DNA of 64,000 nucleotides from Atrina japonica. Taxonomy: Eukaryota; Mollusca; Bivalvia; Pterioida; Pinnidae. The stretch is from contig BROG01000528.1 in the NCBI GenBank assembly GCA_030159075.1, positions 164,501 through 228,500 of the forward strand, given 5' to 3'. A model generated the notes under the pieces. It searched no databases, was not told where the DNA came from, and saw only the letters and a program-made list of their open reading frames with translations. Of this stretch, positions 19,601 through 30,540 are shown piece by piece; the stretch's first letter is position 1, and each line of letters begins with the position of its first letter. The translations under genes were made by a program, and so were the position numbers.

Positions 19601-22452
19601 TGGTGACGTCTCCATATGAGTGAAATATTCTTGAGTGGGACGTTAAACAACAATAAACAAATGGCGAATGATCTTCCAAGTCCATGCGAGCTCTGGATAT
19701 GCCTCAGAGGAAACCCATTATACCAGTAGAGTGTTATTTGATAGCAACTCATAATTACGTCTTTATTCTGAAATAATAATAATAAAATAAAAAGCACTAA
19801 AAAGATACAATTTGACTTGTTGACATACCTTTGTCTATGTGAACCTCCAAGATTTTCCTTTCTTTGATGGTTTTTTTACCACTGCAATTCTTGCATCGTT
19901 TTTTAGGATCAATTCTCTCCCCTTCACCATGGCAACCACTACAAACAGTCTGTATCTGTTGAACCATGCCTGGTCCCAGCTGATGAATCCTGACTTGTCG
20001 TCCCGACCCGTGGCAAATGGGACACTGTTCTACAGCTCCCTCCTTGCCTCCACGACCTGAAACAATTTGCTGATGTCGTAAAATATCTGATAACAGTTAA
20101 TGAAGCAGTAGTTAATACCTATCATAAAATGTACTTTCAGGGTGAGAACTCTGTATGTGTGTAGTATTGAAATTTGACCGTCTTCATTGGGGTTTGGGTT
20201 TATTTGTTTTATTGTTGTTTAATCTAACTATCAACATTTTTATCAATATTTAATTTCTTAGTCTTGATGCTCATGCCATTTGGAATGTGACATGTTTGAA
20301 TATTTCCCGACAGCAGTTGAATGTGCTCTCAGGTCTTGGTCAGATCTACCAAACTCAGATCTACCATAGTCACAGAACACTTTTAAGACATTGATGTTAA
20401 AGTCAATTATTTATGCTTCTTTTTTATATTAATATACAATGTACGTAAATAAAAACAAAATTAAAATATACATATTTTCAATAACATTTATGAATTCTAG
20501 TGTTTTTCAAGGGGAAGAATCATTTTCAAAATGTTTTGGATCAACAAAGTATTCTAAGAATGTGTGCCTATTTTAGGTATGGATGTCTAATTTAGGTGTG
20601 TGTACCTGTTGTCAAAAGTGTGTGCTTGCACCTATTTTAAGTGAATGTGCACCTATTCTAAGTGCATGTGCACTTATTCTAAGTGTGTGCGCCTATTTAT
20701 CTTACCTTCACATTTATCACAGATCACGTTTTTCTGTAGTGCTAACTTTCTTGTAGCACCATTGTATAAGTCTTCAAGATTTACTTTCAGTTGATGAACA
20801 ACATTTTTCCCCTTCTCAGGACCCCGCCGTCTTGAACCACCACCCCCTCCTCCAAAGAACATATCAAAGATGTCAAAGGGATTGTGGAAGTCGGCTCCTG
20901 ATCCTCCCCCTTTAATGGCTTCTTCTCCTCCGTCATCATAAATTTTTCTCTTCTTGGAATCTGAGAGAACTTCATAAGCTTGGCTGATCAATTTGAACTG
21001 CAGAAAAGAACAATGACTTATACTTTGTTGCATATCAATTTCATAAAAATGATCATCAATCTAATTTCAATCTTATGTTCTGACGATTGCAGAAAATAGA
21101 TGTTGGCAATTATTATTTTTTGATGAAAGAATTCCTTACTTACTTTTCTTTGTCAGTGACAAATTCAGGGTAGTTAACTCTTAGTGCTACTTATCAGACA
21201 GAAATATCATGATGTGGAAAAGTGATTTTATTTTAATTTTATATTCCACCTGTAATGATACATATGCTGTATGTGCCACAAATTTTGACCTGTGCTATGG
21301 ACTGATGCCAAAACAGTGAGGGATCTTTTCAGTCTCGTCCAAAAGATTTGAGACTTTCAATTCTTAAGTCAAGTATTTGGTAAGGAAAGTCACCACCTAG
21401 TTTATAGGAGTGAGTATCGATACACAAAAAATATTGTGATATATCAATACTTTTTGTGTATCGATACTCACTCCTATAAACTAGGTAGTGACTTTCCTTA
21501 CCAAATACTTGACTTAAGAACTTAAATACTTTTGACTTGTGTATCATGATACGTTCCGTTACGTATCACTTTTCTTCCATGTTGCTATTATGTTTGTTTG
21601 TATATTCCATTTAAATTTAAAGTGCAGCCATAAGTTGCTTTTGGTATTTTTCTTTTGAACAAGGTCGTATTCGACTGGCTGCATTCTTCCAGCCATGCTT
21701 CCATGATCTGGATCAATTAAATGCTTAATGCTATGCACACTTTACGTTATGTAAAGCGCTCAATTGATGTGTGTATTCTAATTTATAAATCACATCGGAA
21801 AAACCGTTTTTCCGGATTGCCGTGCCAGTACTTGAATTTGATCAAAACTTATCATGATATACCGGTATATCATTACACCACTACTAGTTTATATTAATTC
21901 AAATCTATGTCTTAAGCATGACCCAGTACTAGGAATTGAACCTGGAATTATACTTATAAATTTAACCTTCTCAGCAGCTTCATACAACTAGGTAATAACT
22001 AAAGTAATCAAATTTTACAACGGAGAAAACATGTGTTGTAATATTGTTTAATGTCCCACACAAGAATCTTTCACTGGTATGAAGACGTCACCAAATGCAG
22101 GTGAAGGGCTTCAAATTTTGGCTTATGCTCAACACTTACGGCCATCGAGTAGTGAGGGTTCTTAAATGTGCCGACACTTAATGTCACATGGGACCTCAGT
22201 TTTTTCTCTCTCATCCTAAGGACAGGAATCTGACCTGCCATTGGTGGACTCAAACTCACTACCTCATGATCAAGAGACTGACTGACTGAGCCAGGCCGGC
22301 TCGAAAACATGTGTTACCTTTTCTGGGTCATCTGGATTTTTATCGGGGTGATACTTCAATGCCAATTTACGATACGCCTTTTTTATTTCATCATCGTTAG
22401 CTGTTGGCTTTACTCCAAGCAAGTCATAATAACCAGTCTCTTTAACCATCAT
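16368..22452 (-). CDS. DNAJA1: DnaJ homolog subfamily A (HSP40 type I) co-chaperone, five coding exons
   Basis: Join on minus of 22452-22318, 20997-20706, 20056-19829, 18179-17949 and 16696-16368; all introns are GT-AG, and phases (0,1,1,1) keep one frame of 405 codons including TAA. The 404-residue product is close to the ~397-412 usual for the family. Order: J domain with HPD (35-37), G/F region (G run 94-99), four zinc motifs (CDKCEGRG 138-145, CPICHGSG 154-161, CSGCHGEG 181-188, CKNCSGKK 197-204), C-terminal substrate-binding domains, an acidic DDDDD stretch, and a CASQ CaaX box (401-404) predicting farnesylation. Such proteins deliver clients to HSP70 and stimulate its ATPase in cytosol and at membranes. 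The MVKET start and KNVVHQL segment resemble vertebrate DNAJA1/DNAJA4, while the CaaX resembles DNAJA2 (CAHQ). Two ATGs are adjacent (22452 and 22449); the second has the better context (A at -3, G at +4) and matches the family start. Confidence 0.95.
16790..17375. repeat. 60-bp minisatellite in DNAJA intron 4 (about 9.5 units)
   Basis: The period is exactly 60 bp, containing 'cagtttcttatgatctcttt' and 'accttatttatgtaatg'. Two unit variants alternate at the start (with 'catgtacacc' or 'cagctacatc'). The period is divisible by 3, giving a 194-codon plus-strand frame antisense to the gene, which I do not regard as coding. Confidence 0.95.
17462..17712 (-). mobile_element. SINE-beta copy in DNAJA intron 4
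   Basis: Read on minus: head 'gttcgagtggttagagcatt' (A-box-like) and 'ggtttgagctcc' (B-box-like), then the family body with 'gtctcttcccgggtaca' and the end 'gtcgcgtaaaacacc'. It is in the same orientation as DNAJA. This is the best-preserved reference for the array at 58168-60945. Confidence 0.75.
17949..18179 (-). CDS. DNAJA1: DNAJA coding exon 4: C-terminal domain I/II
   Basis: Encodes [55 protein letters not shown] and [13 protein letters not shown]. Acceptor 'ttcatcag', donor 'CCAG|GTGAGT'. The conserved FHGEGDQEP and EALCGF segments are intact. Confidence 0.95.
18180..19382. other. DNAJA intron 3, unique part
   Basis: AT-rich intron sequence between exon 4 and the SINE at 19383; no further feature supported. 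Confidence 0.6.
19383..19661 (+). mobile_element. SINE-alpha copy in DNAJA intron 3
   Basis: The head 'ggctcagtcggtagtgcgct' carries an A box, then 'gtcgtgagttctagtccca' (B box). The body contains 'ctgtctttcggatgagac', 'gtcggcacgttaaagaaccc' and 'catatgagtgaaatattctt', ending 'acgttaaacaacaataaaca'. The flanks 'tggcacatgatc' (19371-19382) and 'tggcgaatgatc' (19662-19673) look like a 12-bp target duplication with two mismatches. It lies antisense to DNAJA. Confidence 0.88.
19829..20056 (-). CDS. DNAJA1: DNAJA coding exon 3: zinc-finger domain
   Basis: Minus-strand translation gives [46 protein letters not shown] and [12 protein letters not shown]. Acceptor 'tgtttcag', donor 'AAAG|GTATGT', phase 1 on both sides. 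The shadow frame on + at this place is not real. Confidence 0.95.
20706..20997 (-). CDS. DNAJA1: DNAJA coding exon 2: end of J domain, G/F region, first zinc motif
   Basis: Starts after CTGCAG with [13 protein letters not shown] and continues through [35 protein letters not shown] and CDKCEG. It ends AAG|GTAAGA, phase 1. All positions agree with the type I HSP40 layout. Confidence 0.95.
21361..21520. repeat. Near-perfect 160-bp palindrome in DNAJA intron 1
   Basis: Arms 21361-21430 and 21451-21520 (70 bp each) are reverse complements with one mismatch; the spacer is 20 bp. The arms contain 'tatcgatacac', resembling termini of the MITEs at 23234 and 39281. A transcript from either strand could fold into a long hairpin. 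Confidence 0.95.
22040..22303 (-). mobile_element. SINE-alpha copy beside the DNAJA intron 1 donor
   Basis: Reverse complement of the family: head ends 'ctgagccaggccggctc' at 22302, body includes 'gacgtcaccaaatgcaggtg' and 'gtgccgacactta', 3' end 'gtttaatgtccca'. It is diverged from the young copies and has lost its tail. The head starts only about 14 nt inside the intron, in sense orientation with the gene. Confidence 0.88.
22318..22452 (-). CDS. DNAJA1: DNAJA coding exon 1: J domain
   Basis: Codes residues 1-45: [11 protein letters not shown], helix [13 protein letters not shown] and the HPD loop that contacts HSP70. It ends AAG|GTAACA, phase 0. The exon probably extends upstream as 5' UTR to 22497, where minus-strand 'catttacag' forms an acceptor. 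Confidence 0.95.
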
Positions 22453-23233
22453 TTAGTTCTGTCTATACCTGTGATGTGCTGGTCCCTAATAGAAATCCTG
22501 TAAATGAGAAGACGACAATAGTTTACACACTGACCCATGAATCCACTGGACCCTATTGTACATGTAAATCAATGACTTAGACCTGTCCAAATGTGTCTCT
22601 AGGGGTCAATGAGTTAAATCTATCATTTGTTTGATCTGTCCAGCAAGTACTTTTTCAAAGTGAGTCAGTTGGTTTGGCAACTGTTTGTTGATTTTCTTTT
22701 GCATTTTCTACATAAATTGGAGTGAATTTCAACTTATAAATAAAAAATTGGACAAAACTGGCTTAAAAAACTGATGAGTTGTGTTTTCTTAGGTGGGTCG
22801 GTTGGGTAACTTCGAAAAGGTCAGTTTTTGTCATACCGTGCCCAAAATGACAAAAGACCTATAACTAATTAGGTCTTTAAGTAGAGAACATTTACTTGCC
22901 AAATGGTTAGTTGAAAGAAAATTTGCTCGCCATACTATTTGGGTCATTTAGTATTCTGTGTTGGAGAGACATCAACAAGATCTGTAGACAGTGTTAGGAT
23001 TTAGACCTAAACAATCAGCTGTTCAATGTGATAATATATAATAATGGGTGAAAAAGCAGAAAAATGAAACAGATTGTAAACACAAACTGTAATTTTGTAG
23101 GATCATGGATGTCATTGTTATGTAGATTCTAATAGGATTTGAATGTCAGAAGTCACCATGAGATGCAAATATCATATCTATGCTGAGAACAATCAATAAA
23201 GGAGACCAGTTAGAAATTCTATTTCATTGTCAT

Positions 23234-23636
23234 TAGGGCTGTCACTGATGAGAAATTCTATATAGATATATTGAAAAGTAAAAATAATCGATATATCGAA
23301 TAATTTGGTACTTCTATGTATGCATTCAAAATAAAAAGATACATTGTAATATTTAGTTGTTTTATTGTATTGATCATCTGAAGATGATAAAAGCAATCAT
23401 TGTGCAAGGAAAACATTATTTATTTGAACAAATTGAACAATCAGAAAAAAATAATTAAATATACCATATTCAATAAGATGAAGTAAAACAAATGGAAAAT
23501 TTTGGAAATTGTAAAAGAAAATACATCCTGTGAAATGCATAATGAAATGTATCGATATTTAAAAGTGTATCGATTATCGTATCGAATCAATTTGTGTATC
23601 GATATATCAATATCGAGTCTATCAATGACAGCCCTA
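23234..23636. mobile_element. 403-bp hAT-type MITE with perfect 8-bp target duplication
   Basis: Terminal inverted repeats begin 'tagggctgtca.tgat' at both ends, and the flanks are identical 'attgtcat' (23226-23233 and 23637-23644). Its interior is AT-rich with several 'tatcgatatat' motifs near the ends and no transposase. TIR start and 8-bp duplication fit the hAT superfamily. Confidence 0.92.
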
Positions 23637-23644
23637 ATTGTCAT

Positions 23645-25238
23645 TATTTATAGATGATTTTCTAAACAGATGTGACTGTCTGAATTGATCTTAAATTGAA
23701 AAAAAAATCTGGGCCCCTGAAATTTGAGCTGGGCTTGTAGATTTTAAATCTTAGGGGCCCCAGGATAAATAATGTTACGCTCTACCCATATTATCTTTCC
23801 TATCCATGGTCTCATGCAACTGAAATCTCTCATACAAGTCATAGCTAATGAATATTTATAAGGAATACTGTAGGTGTTGTTCAGTTGTAACCTGCAACCA
23901 AAGTTTTCACATAGACTGTTGATCCAGTACAATTCTGAAATTATTTAAAAATGCCTCAATCTGATTGCTTGATGAATGCCAGCACCGTTTATTGAATTAT
24001 TCGCATTGGCTGAGGCTTCATGAATAATAAAAACATGTGTAAGAGATTTCGGTAACAAGAGACCATGGGTAGGAAAGAGCCTAGCAATTCTGGACTGTGG
24101 TCTTATGATGATGCACCGAACCTATGACTATTCCCTAAGAAATCTTAGACTGGGGTGCTCCTAAAAAGCCAAAGACAAAGGAGGAAGTTCCACTTAATTA
24201 CAGTCTGAGTCACATTAGCTGTATCGACTGGTTTTTGGCTGATCAAAATAAAATGGTTGATACCTACCACTTAAATTTAACGTAGCAGTATCCTATGCAT
24301 ACTGAGTAATTTATCCATGCCCATGACAAATAAAAATTTATCTGTTTTGTACCAGAGATTCGCATTCAAATTACCTCACAGGAATTTTACATAGGTAATG
24401 GCGGCCATCTGCTGAAGTTTAAGAGCGGAAGTGAAAGAAAGAAAACATTTATTGGTCATACTTATTTAGCCTGGCTCACTGATTGACAAAATAAGATTGG
24501 GCCAGGATTCCAGACAAACACTAATTGAAATCATCAGATAGACATGTTTACAGAACTTTACATCATTACTGTACAAAAGCCATGTTTTCGGAACTTTTCG
24601 CGTATTATCGTATTGTATCGTGAAAAGAAAGGTTGCTGTAGTGTTAATACATAATTACTGATTCCTTACGACAAAAATATAATGGGAGTTATTCCCCTTC
24701 ACATAAGTCTTTTGTCAAAAGAGGGGCAGGTATATTAATCAATGATTACTCACATGACCCACCCAAATTATTGACATTACATGAATAACACAGAGATTAC
24801 TGTAGGAACAGTATTTTCAAAAATTGAAGTGACCAAACAAAGAAAACAGTATGTAGGAAAGATATAGGATATACTTTTTTGTTTCTTACTTACATCAGTA
24901 AAAATATTTTTATTTTGACGATTGGTTGCTTTACAAATTCATCTTGAAATTCATGACTTAATGTGACTCCGACTATAATGTAAATGAATTAGCCTGAAAC
25001 TGAAACGTTCTTAACCACTTTAGAAATACTTTTTTCAATGTAATGTTATTACAAACAGTACTACTGCATAGACTTTCCTATTATAAGTCAATTATTAATG
25101 TATAAATTTAGTAAGTGTGTGATTCTCAAAAAAAAATCTGATTTCTGTAATTCTGATGAAGAACCATCTTATGATCTTTGAATTGAAAAGATCAGTTAAT
25201 TGAACGAATTTGGGTTTTTTGGCACGTTTGGAATTTAC
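23645..25238. other. AT-rich stretch, probably DNAJA leader intron
   Basis: No gene, array or element could be supported. It would be spliced out if the candidate leader exon at 25239-25350 is real. Confidence 0.4.
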
Positions 25239-25350
25239 CTGTACAATTTATTTTCTGTGTATAATCTGGTAATCGTGTAGATTTCGATATTTCGCCAAGC
25301 ACCGGCTTCCTTCTTCTTCTTCTTTTCCAGCTGTGCTGATTGTTTTGTTA
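25239..25350 (-). other. Candidate DNAJA 5' UTR exon
   Basis: Minus-strand donor 'TTGTACAG|GTAAAT' (exon end 25239) lies about 2.8 kb upstream of the acceptor at 22497 and about 110 bp below the heat-shock-like motif. This is the best splice-compatible place for a leader exon, but the 5' end is not visible in sequence. Confidence 0.3.
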
Positions 25351-25357
25351 ATCTAGC

Positions 25358-25372
25358 CGAAGCTTCCAGATT
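25358..25372. promoter_or_regulatory. Possible heat-shock element upstream of DNAJA
   Basis: 'cgaagcttccagatt' fits nGAAn-nTTCn-nGAAn with two perfect units and one with a single mismatch (GAT). HSF1-type factors bind three such alternating units and many HSP40 genes are heat inducible; the link to this gene is inference. Confidence 0.3.
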
Positions 25373-25379
25373 CTAGCGT

Positions 25380-26312
25380 GTTCGAACAGGAAATACGTCA
25401 TTAGAAACAATAATTAGTATTGGGGACTCAAACGAGACAAAACATTGTAATTCTGTGTTCAGGTCCGGTGATTTAAACGGAATGTAAAAGCTACGATTGC
25501 AAGAAGAAAAAAGAGAGAAAATGACATGTGTTGGTATTAAAGTCATTACAACGACTGTTTATAGAAAGAAAATCTGTGGTTAAGGCCTGTAGTTTACTTT
25601 GTAGCTCGTTTTCGTTGTTAATCTTTATTATGTATATTCTATATCTACATATTATTTGTACCCTATCTACATGCAGAACTTGCGATAAATTTTAAATAGA
25701 TAAAATCGTGGATGCAAATTAATAAATAATATCTTTTAAACCATAGAACTTAATTTATTCGAACTTGTAATTGATATTTATTTATTTTTTTATTTATTTT
25801 TTTATTTATTTATTTATCTATTTATTTATAGCTATTCATTTATTTATATGTATATGTTTGTTTCCTTTAAAGAATTTTTATTCATCTATTTTGTTTATTT
25901 ACTGACTTGTCAAATTATGAATAATAAAATCACAATTTTGTCTGATTATAAAAAAGGAACAAAATTTACCTACAGGTAAATACATAATTACTTAGACTTC
26001 ACAGCTATTATCATGATACGGCTAAGTCAAAGTGATTATCATCTCAAAGAACATGGTCGGGCAAGACTACACAAGCCTAAAAACACCTCGCACTTAAGAC
26101 AGTATATACGTTATAATGTCTGAGCATATCAAATGTCACTCTCCACGAACATACATTGCCTACGATATATCTGACGTTCAATATGGCACAAATAAATTAC
26201 CTTGAAATGTTCTTACAAAATTTTATTGTATTAAATCAAAATGGAGTAAAGCATTACTATTATTGTAATTAATCAAAATTATTAAAAAACATAATTATGA
26301 TGAATTAAAATA
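25380..26312. other. Gene-free AT-rich stretch
   Basis: Contains a (TTTA)n-like low-complexity run at about 25770-25855; otherwise nothing recognised. Confidence 0.5.
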
Positions 26313-26655
26313 ATGTACAACATTATTGCAATGAATTAAAACAGAGTACAACATTGTTGTAATAAAATAAAATAGAGTACAACATTGTTGTAATAAATTA
26401 AAACAGAGTACAACATTGTTGTAATAAATTAAAATAGAGTACAACATTGTTGTAATAAATTAAAATAGAGTACAACATTGTTGTAATAAATTAAAATAGA
26501 GTACAACATTGTTGTAATAAATTAAAATAGAGTACAACATTGTTATAATAAATTAAAATAGAGTACAACATTGTTATAATAAATTAAAATAGAGTACAAC
26601 ATTGTTGTAATAAATTAAAATTGAGTTTAACATTATCATTTTGCAATAAATTAAA
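26313..26655. repeat. 31-bp minisatellite (about 11 units)
   Basis: The unit centres on 'agagtacaacattgttgtaa' flanked by 'taaattaaaat'. The core itself is close to an inverted repeat ('acaacattgttgt'), so single strands can form small hairpins. Central units are nearly identical, edge units diverged. Confidence 0.92.
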
Positions 26656-27187
26656 ATGGACACAGGACTTGATTAAAAATTATTTTTCTGTAATACGATT
26701 GGTCAATACCTGGGATCCGAGTTTCGATGCTGAGGGATAGCCAAGTGCGGCGTGCCTTGGTCACTCCATGCATCGAACGCAAAGAATAAAGATCAAAAAT
26801 TTATATTGTATTCGGCTCTTTTTAACAGGTAAATACGACTTATCATACTTATACATGTGTTTTCTTGAACTCATTAGAGTTAATAGGGAATTTTTATTTT
26901 ATTTGTAAACCTGAAAGTTCAAAATTAATCTTAATTTGGTTTAAACATATTTTATTTCAATTTTCTCAATTATTGACATGACATTAACACGCAAAATGCA
27001 GACATGAGATTGGATTACAAGCACATTGCTTATATCAATTCCTCTCCGCACAAACGTGCAATGGGAATTAGTCAGTCGGTTTATTTATACATATAACAAT
27101 TAAAAGAAAAATAATAATCCAAAATGTGAAGTGATAGAAATAAGGAAATCAGTAAACTGAATCGAAAATGATAGGAAGAGAAAATAT

Positions 27188-27199
27188 CACACACACACA

Positions 27200-27231
<32 letters not shown>

Positions 27232-27240
27232 CACACATAC
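27188..27240. repeat. (CA)n/(CG-CA)n microsatellite
   Basis: 'cacacacacac' followed by four 'gcac' units and a further CA run. Confidence 0.95.
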
Positions 27241-27534
27241 ATGTATTCACATGTATACCCAAGTGTCATAATATATAACACACAATAAATGCTTGAAAAA
27301 ATACGTACAGATGCCAGTTTGATTAAATGATTTACTAGACTAACTATGTTTTCGATAAATGATTGTATGTGTAGCTATTTTGATTTTTATTTACTTAGTC
27401 TAGATTTTCAGTTTGAGCTTTCCTAAGTTCATTAATAGGGTCCCATCAATAGAGTTAATTAGTATTTGTATCGTTTATTTATTTCTAGTTTTGTCATACA
27501 AGTGTAAATCGAGAGATTGATTGAATTATCTATT

Positions 27535-28035
27535 TTCCACAATTAAGTAGTAATATCCCACAATCACCCGCATATGGAGTTTATATTTCACAAATGATCA
27601 GGTATGCCAGTGCGTGTTCAACATATGAACAATTCATATGCAGAGGTAAACTACTCACTAACAAATTATTGACACAGGGATATCGAAAACCGCGTTTTAT
27701 GTCAACGTTCCGCAATTTTTACGGTCGGTATAATAGTCTTGTTTGCGACTACTCTGTGTCACTAAGTGAAATGTTGAGTTACCTGTTCGATTGCGGTTGT
27801 TGAGACGTCTGTACCAATTATGACGAGGATTCGTTCCTAACGTATTTCATTTTAATTTGACTGTGGACTCAAGGCGGGTGTGACAGGTCGACAGGGGATG
27901 CTTAATACTCCATGGCACCTGATCCCAGCTCTTGATTTGAAGAGGTCCGTGTTTGTGCATTTTTTACCTGATTTGTACGTATATCCCGGACATCCTTATG
28001 ATTTATACCTTGGTATCTGAGACTTTTTATATTGA
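27535..28035 (+). pseudogene. Penelope-like family A, RT C-terminus and 3' module
   Basis: It starts within the RT C-terminal region (SSNIPQSPAYGVYISQMIR), continues RYASACSTYEQFICRGKLLT and KFYGRYNSLVCDYSVSLSEM with small changes, then a stop at 27803 and the shared 3' module to about 28030. It is truncated at the 5' side, as most copies here are. Confidence 0.78.
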
Positions 28036-28624
28036 GACAGTAATTTGAGTAATATAACAGAAAATTATACTTTAATATACTGTATGTAAACAATAACAAA
28101 TATATAGGAATTTTAAACAAAACGGGGATTTCGTAAATTAAATTTACCATAATTCAAGGGAGATAACTTTTTGACACTTAATTTTCATGGAATGTTGAAG
28201 GAAATCATATTCGCAAACAAATGTAAGTAATATTTATAAATGAGATGTAATATGACTTTGTTTACCTGGTTTAAAGCATTGTTCTTTTAATTTACATCAA
28301 TTATATGCATTTAATTTGATTTAAGATGGTCTCATGGATTGACATTTGTATTCAGTACCTGTATATAGTTACTTTAGGTAGTTAGTTAGTTGATGTCATT
28401 ATTTCGTTTTCAGATCAGGTTAAAATTTGAATTACTCTTAAACTTCTCCGTTATTATAAATTCAGTTAACAGATTTTATTAAGACTATTGTTCATTACAC
28501 TTAAATGTCTTTAAATATTCTAAGTAATATTATGGGAAATTTCTATTTGTTGTAGATGTAGATTTTCAAGCTTTATTGCATTTGTATTTTGAATATGTTT
28601 TCACTCTCCATGCATCGAATGCTG

Positions 28625-28740
28625 TGCTTACTACTCCTTCATGGCACCGAGTCACACCTAGGTGTGTCCGATTTTCACCTGATTTGAAATATTCGTGAAC
28701 CTTCTTTCGGTTAATATTTTATTATCTGTGATTTTTATTT
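28625..28740 (+). mobile_element. Degenerate Penelope-like 3' module
   Basis: 'gcttactactccttcatggc' and 'tttcacctgatttg' align to the family A 3' module; the end resembles the copy at 2480-2640. It is heavily diverged and very short. Confidence 0.45.
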
Positions 28741-28972
28741 TGATAAATCTATTTATGAGTAAATCTCTAAAACATTAATTGATAGAAACCAAAATTATAA
28801 AAAATCAATAAATTATAATTATCAATTTACAGAATTCAATGTTATTTAAAATTACAGAAAAAAAGAACTTGATTTAATTTACCCATTATCTTTCACTGTT
28901 TAAAAGTTTTGTTTGTGTGGAAAACGTAATATGGGTTAGTATGACATCGAATTTATGAATAAACGATAAAGA

Positions 28973-29115
28973 AAATCTCGGATACCAAAGTTTAAATATT
29001 TAGGATGCCCATGATATAGATACAAATCTGGTAAAAATGGACAAACGCGGACCTCTGGAAATCAAGAGGGGGAATCAGGTGCCATGTCGACCGGTCACAT
29101 CCGCCGCAAGTCCAG
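28973..29115 (-). mobile_element. Penelope-like family A 3' module, inverted
   Basis: 'atctcggataccaaagt', 'ggacaaacgcggacctctgg' and 'caggtgccat' in the reverse-complement order of the module. No RT codons remain. Confidence 0.7.
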
Positions 29116-29279
29116 TCACAATGGATATTGTGCAGTCTGAAAATAAAAATTATTTTGGCTAATACGTAATTTGGGTTAATTTGACAACGAATTAATGAAT
29201 AAACAACGTTTTGATTGAATTTTCTGTAATTGCTGCTTCTGTTGCTGCTGTTGCTGTTGTTTTTTTATTATTATTGAGA

Positions 29280-29475
29280 GGTGTCCATGTCGCATTTGCG
29301 ATGGGTGTGGCATGCTGGCAGAAGACGCTGACTCCTTCCGGACACCTGGTCCTATCGGTTTGGGATTCGCAATTGTTCTTCATGTTGACATCATTTGTAT
29401 AGCTGATTTGTGATGTTCTAATGGACTTTGAGTTTCCATTATCCATTGGTACACAGTACGTTTTATATTTAACTT
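29280..29475 (+). mobile_element. Penelope-like family B 3' region
   Basis: It matches 8345-8510: 'gaagacgctgactccttccg', 'gacacctggtc', 'gggattcgcaattgttcttc' and 'tctaatggactt'. It follows the inverted family A module with opposite polarity. Confidence 0.65.
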
Positions 29476-30076
29476 ATGTAACTTGTGGTTTTGGCCACGA
29501 AATGAAATCAATCCAATCAATTCAATGAATCAATTCCACTGCGAGTCTCTCTCTCTCTCTCTCTTTGAAAAAATCGAATAAGTAAAGTGTATACGGACAT
29601 TTTATTGGTTCACAAGTGTTTTAAAAGAATATAACACTTCATCTCATTTCCTAAAACAGTTTATATGATTGTCATCGAAGGTCAAAGGTTATCTTCGTTA
29701 AACAAATCGTCCGCCAACGTCATTTTGACCGAACACTACAGGTGGGGGTCTGAATCGAATGCATTCCGACGGCAAGGGAGTCTTATGTCTGTTCACAATA
29801 CATCTCTGCAACAAGAGCAGATTGCGATTATAAGATTGTCTTTTTTGACGAGTTTCCTGTTCCGCATAATTGTTTTCTGAAAGAGAAATACATTTTATAA
29901 ACACTAAATCCTGGATATCCTGAAGAGATATATTTTTGTATCTGAGATTTTTTAAATCTAGACGTGGAAATGTCATGTAAAGGAATACATTGATTGAATT
30001 GAACGAATTACAGATATGAGGAATAAAATATATGTACACATATTGGCAATATGACCACATTATTTCCTTGTTTTTA

Positions 30077-30540
30077 TTGATATTGTAGAAGAGTGGTTGT
30101 TAGACCTATCTTATTATTACCTTATATGGATTGATATTGTAGAAGAGTGGTTGTTAGACCTATCTTATTATTACCTTATATGGATTGATATTGTAGAAGA
30201 GTGGTTGTTAGACCTATCGTATTATTACCTTATATGGATTGATATTGTAGAAGAGTGGTTGTTAGACCTATCGTATTATTACCTTATATGGATTGATATT
30301 GTAGAAGAGTGGTTGTTAGACCTATCTTATTATTACCTTATATGGATTGATATTGTAGAAGAGTGGTTGTTAGACGTATCTTATTATTTCCTTGTTTTTA
30401 TTGACATTGTAGAAGAGTGGTTGTTAGACCTATCGTATTATTACCTTATATGGATTGATATTGTAGAAGAGTGGTTGTTAGACCTATCTTATTATTACCT
30501 TATATGGACTGATATTGTAGAAGAGTGGTTGTTAGACCGA
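30077..30540. repeat. 54-bp minisatellite (about 8.6 units)
   Basis: Units contain 'attgatattgtagaagagtg' and 'gttgttagacctatcttatt' with very few differences. The period is divisible by 3, so a 156-codon frame of 18-residue repeats appears; low complexity and the absence of any gene context argue against coding. Confidence 0.96.

Noticed and set aside
29192..29446. Minus-strand 84-codon frame
   Set aside because: It overlaps a plus-strand Penelope-like family B 3' region and a CTG/TTG-rich run; no family match.
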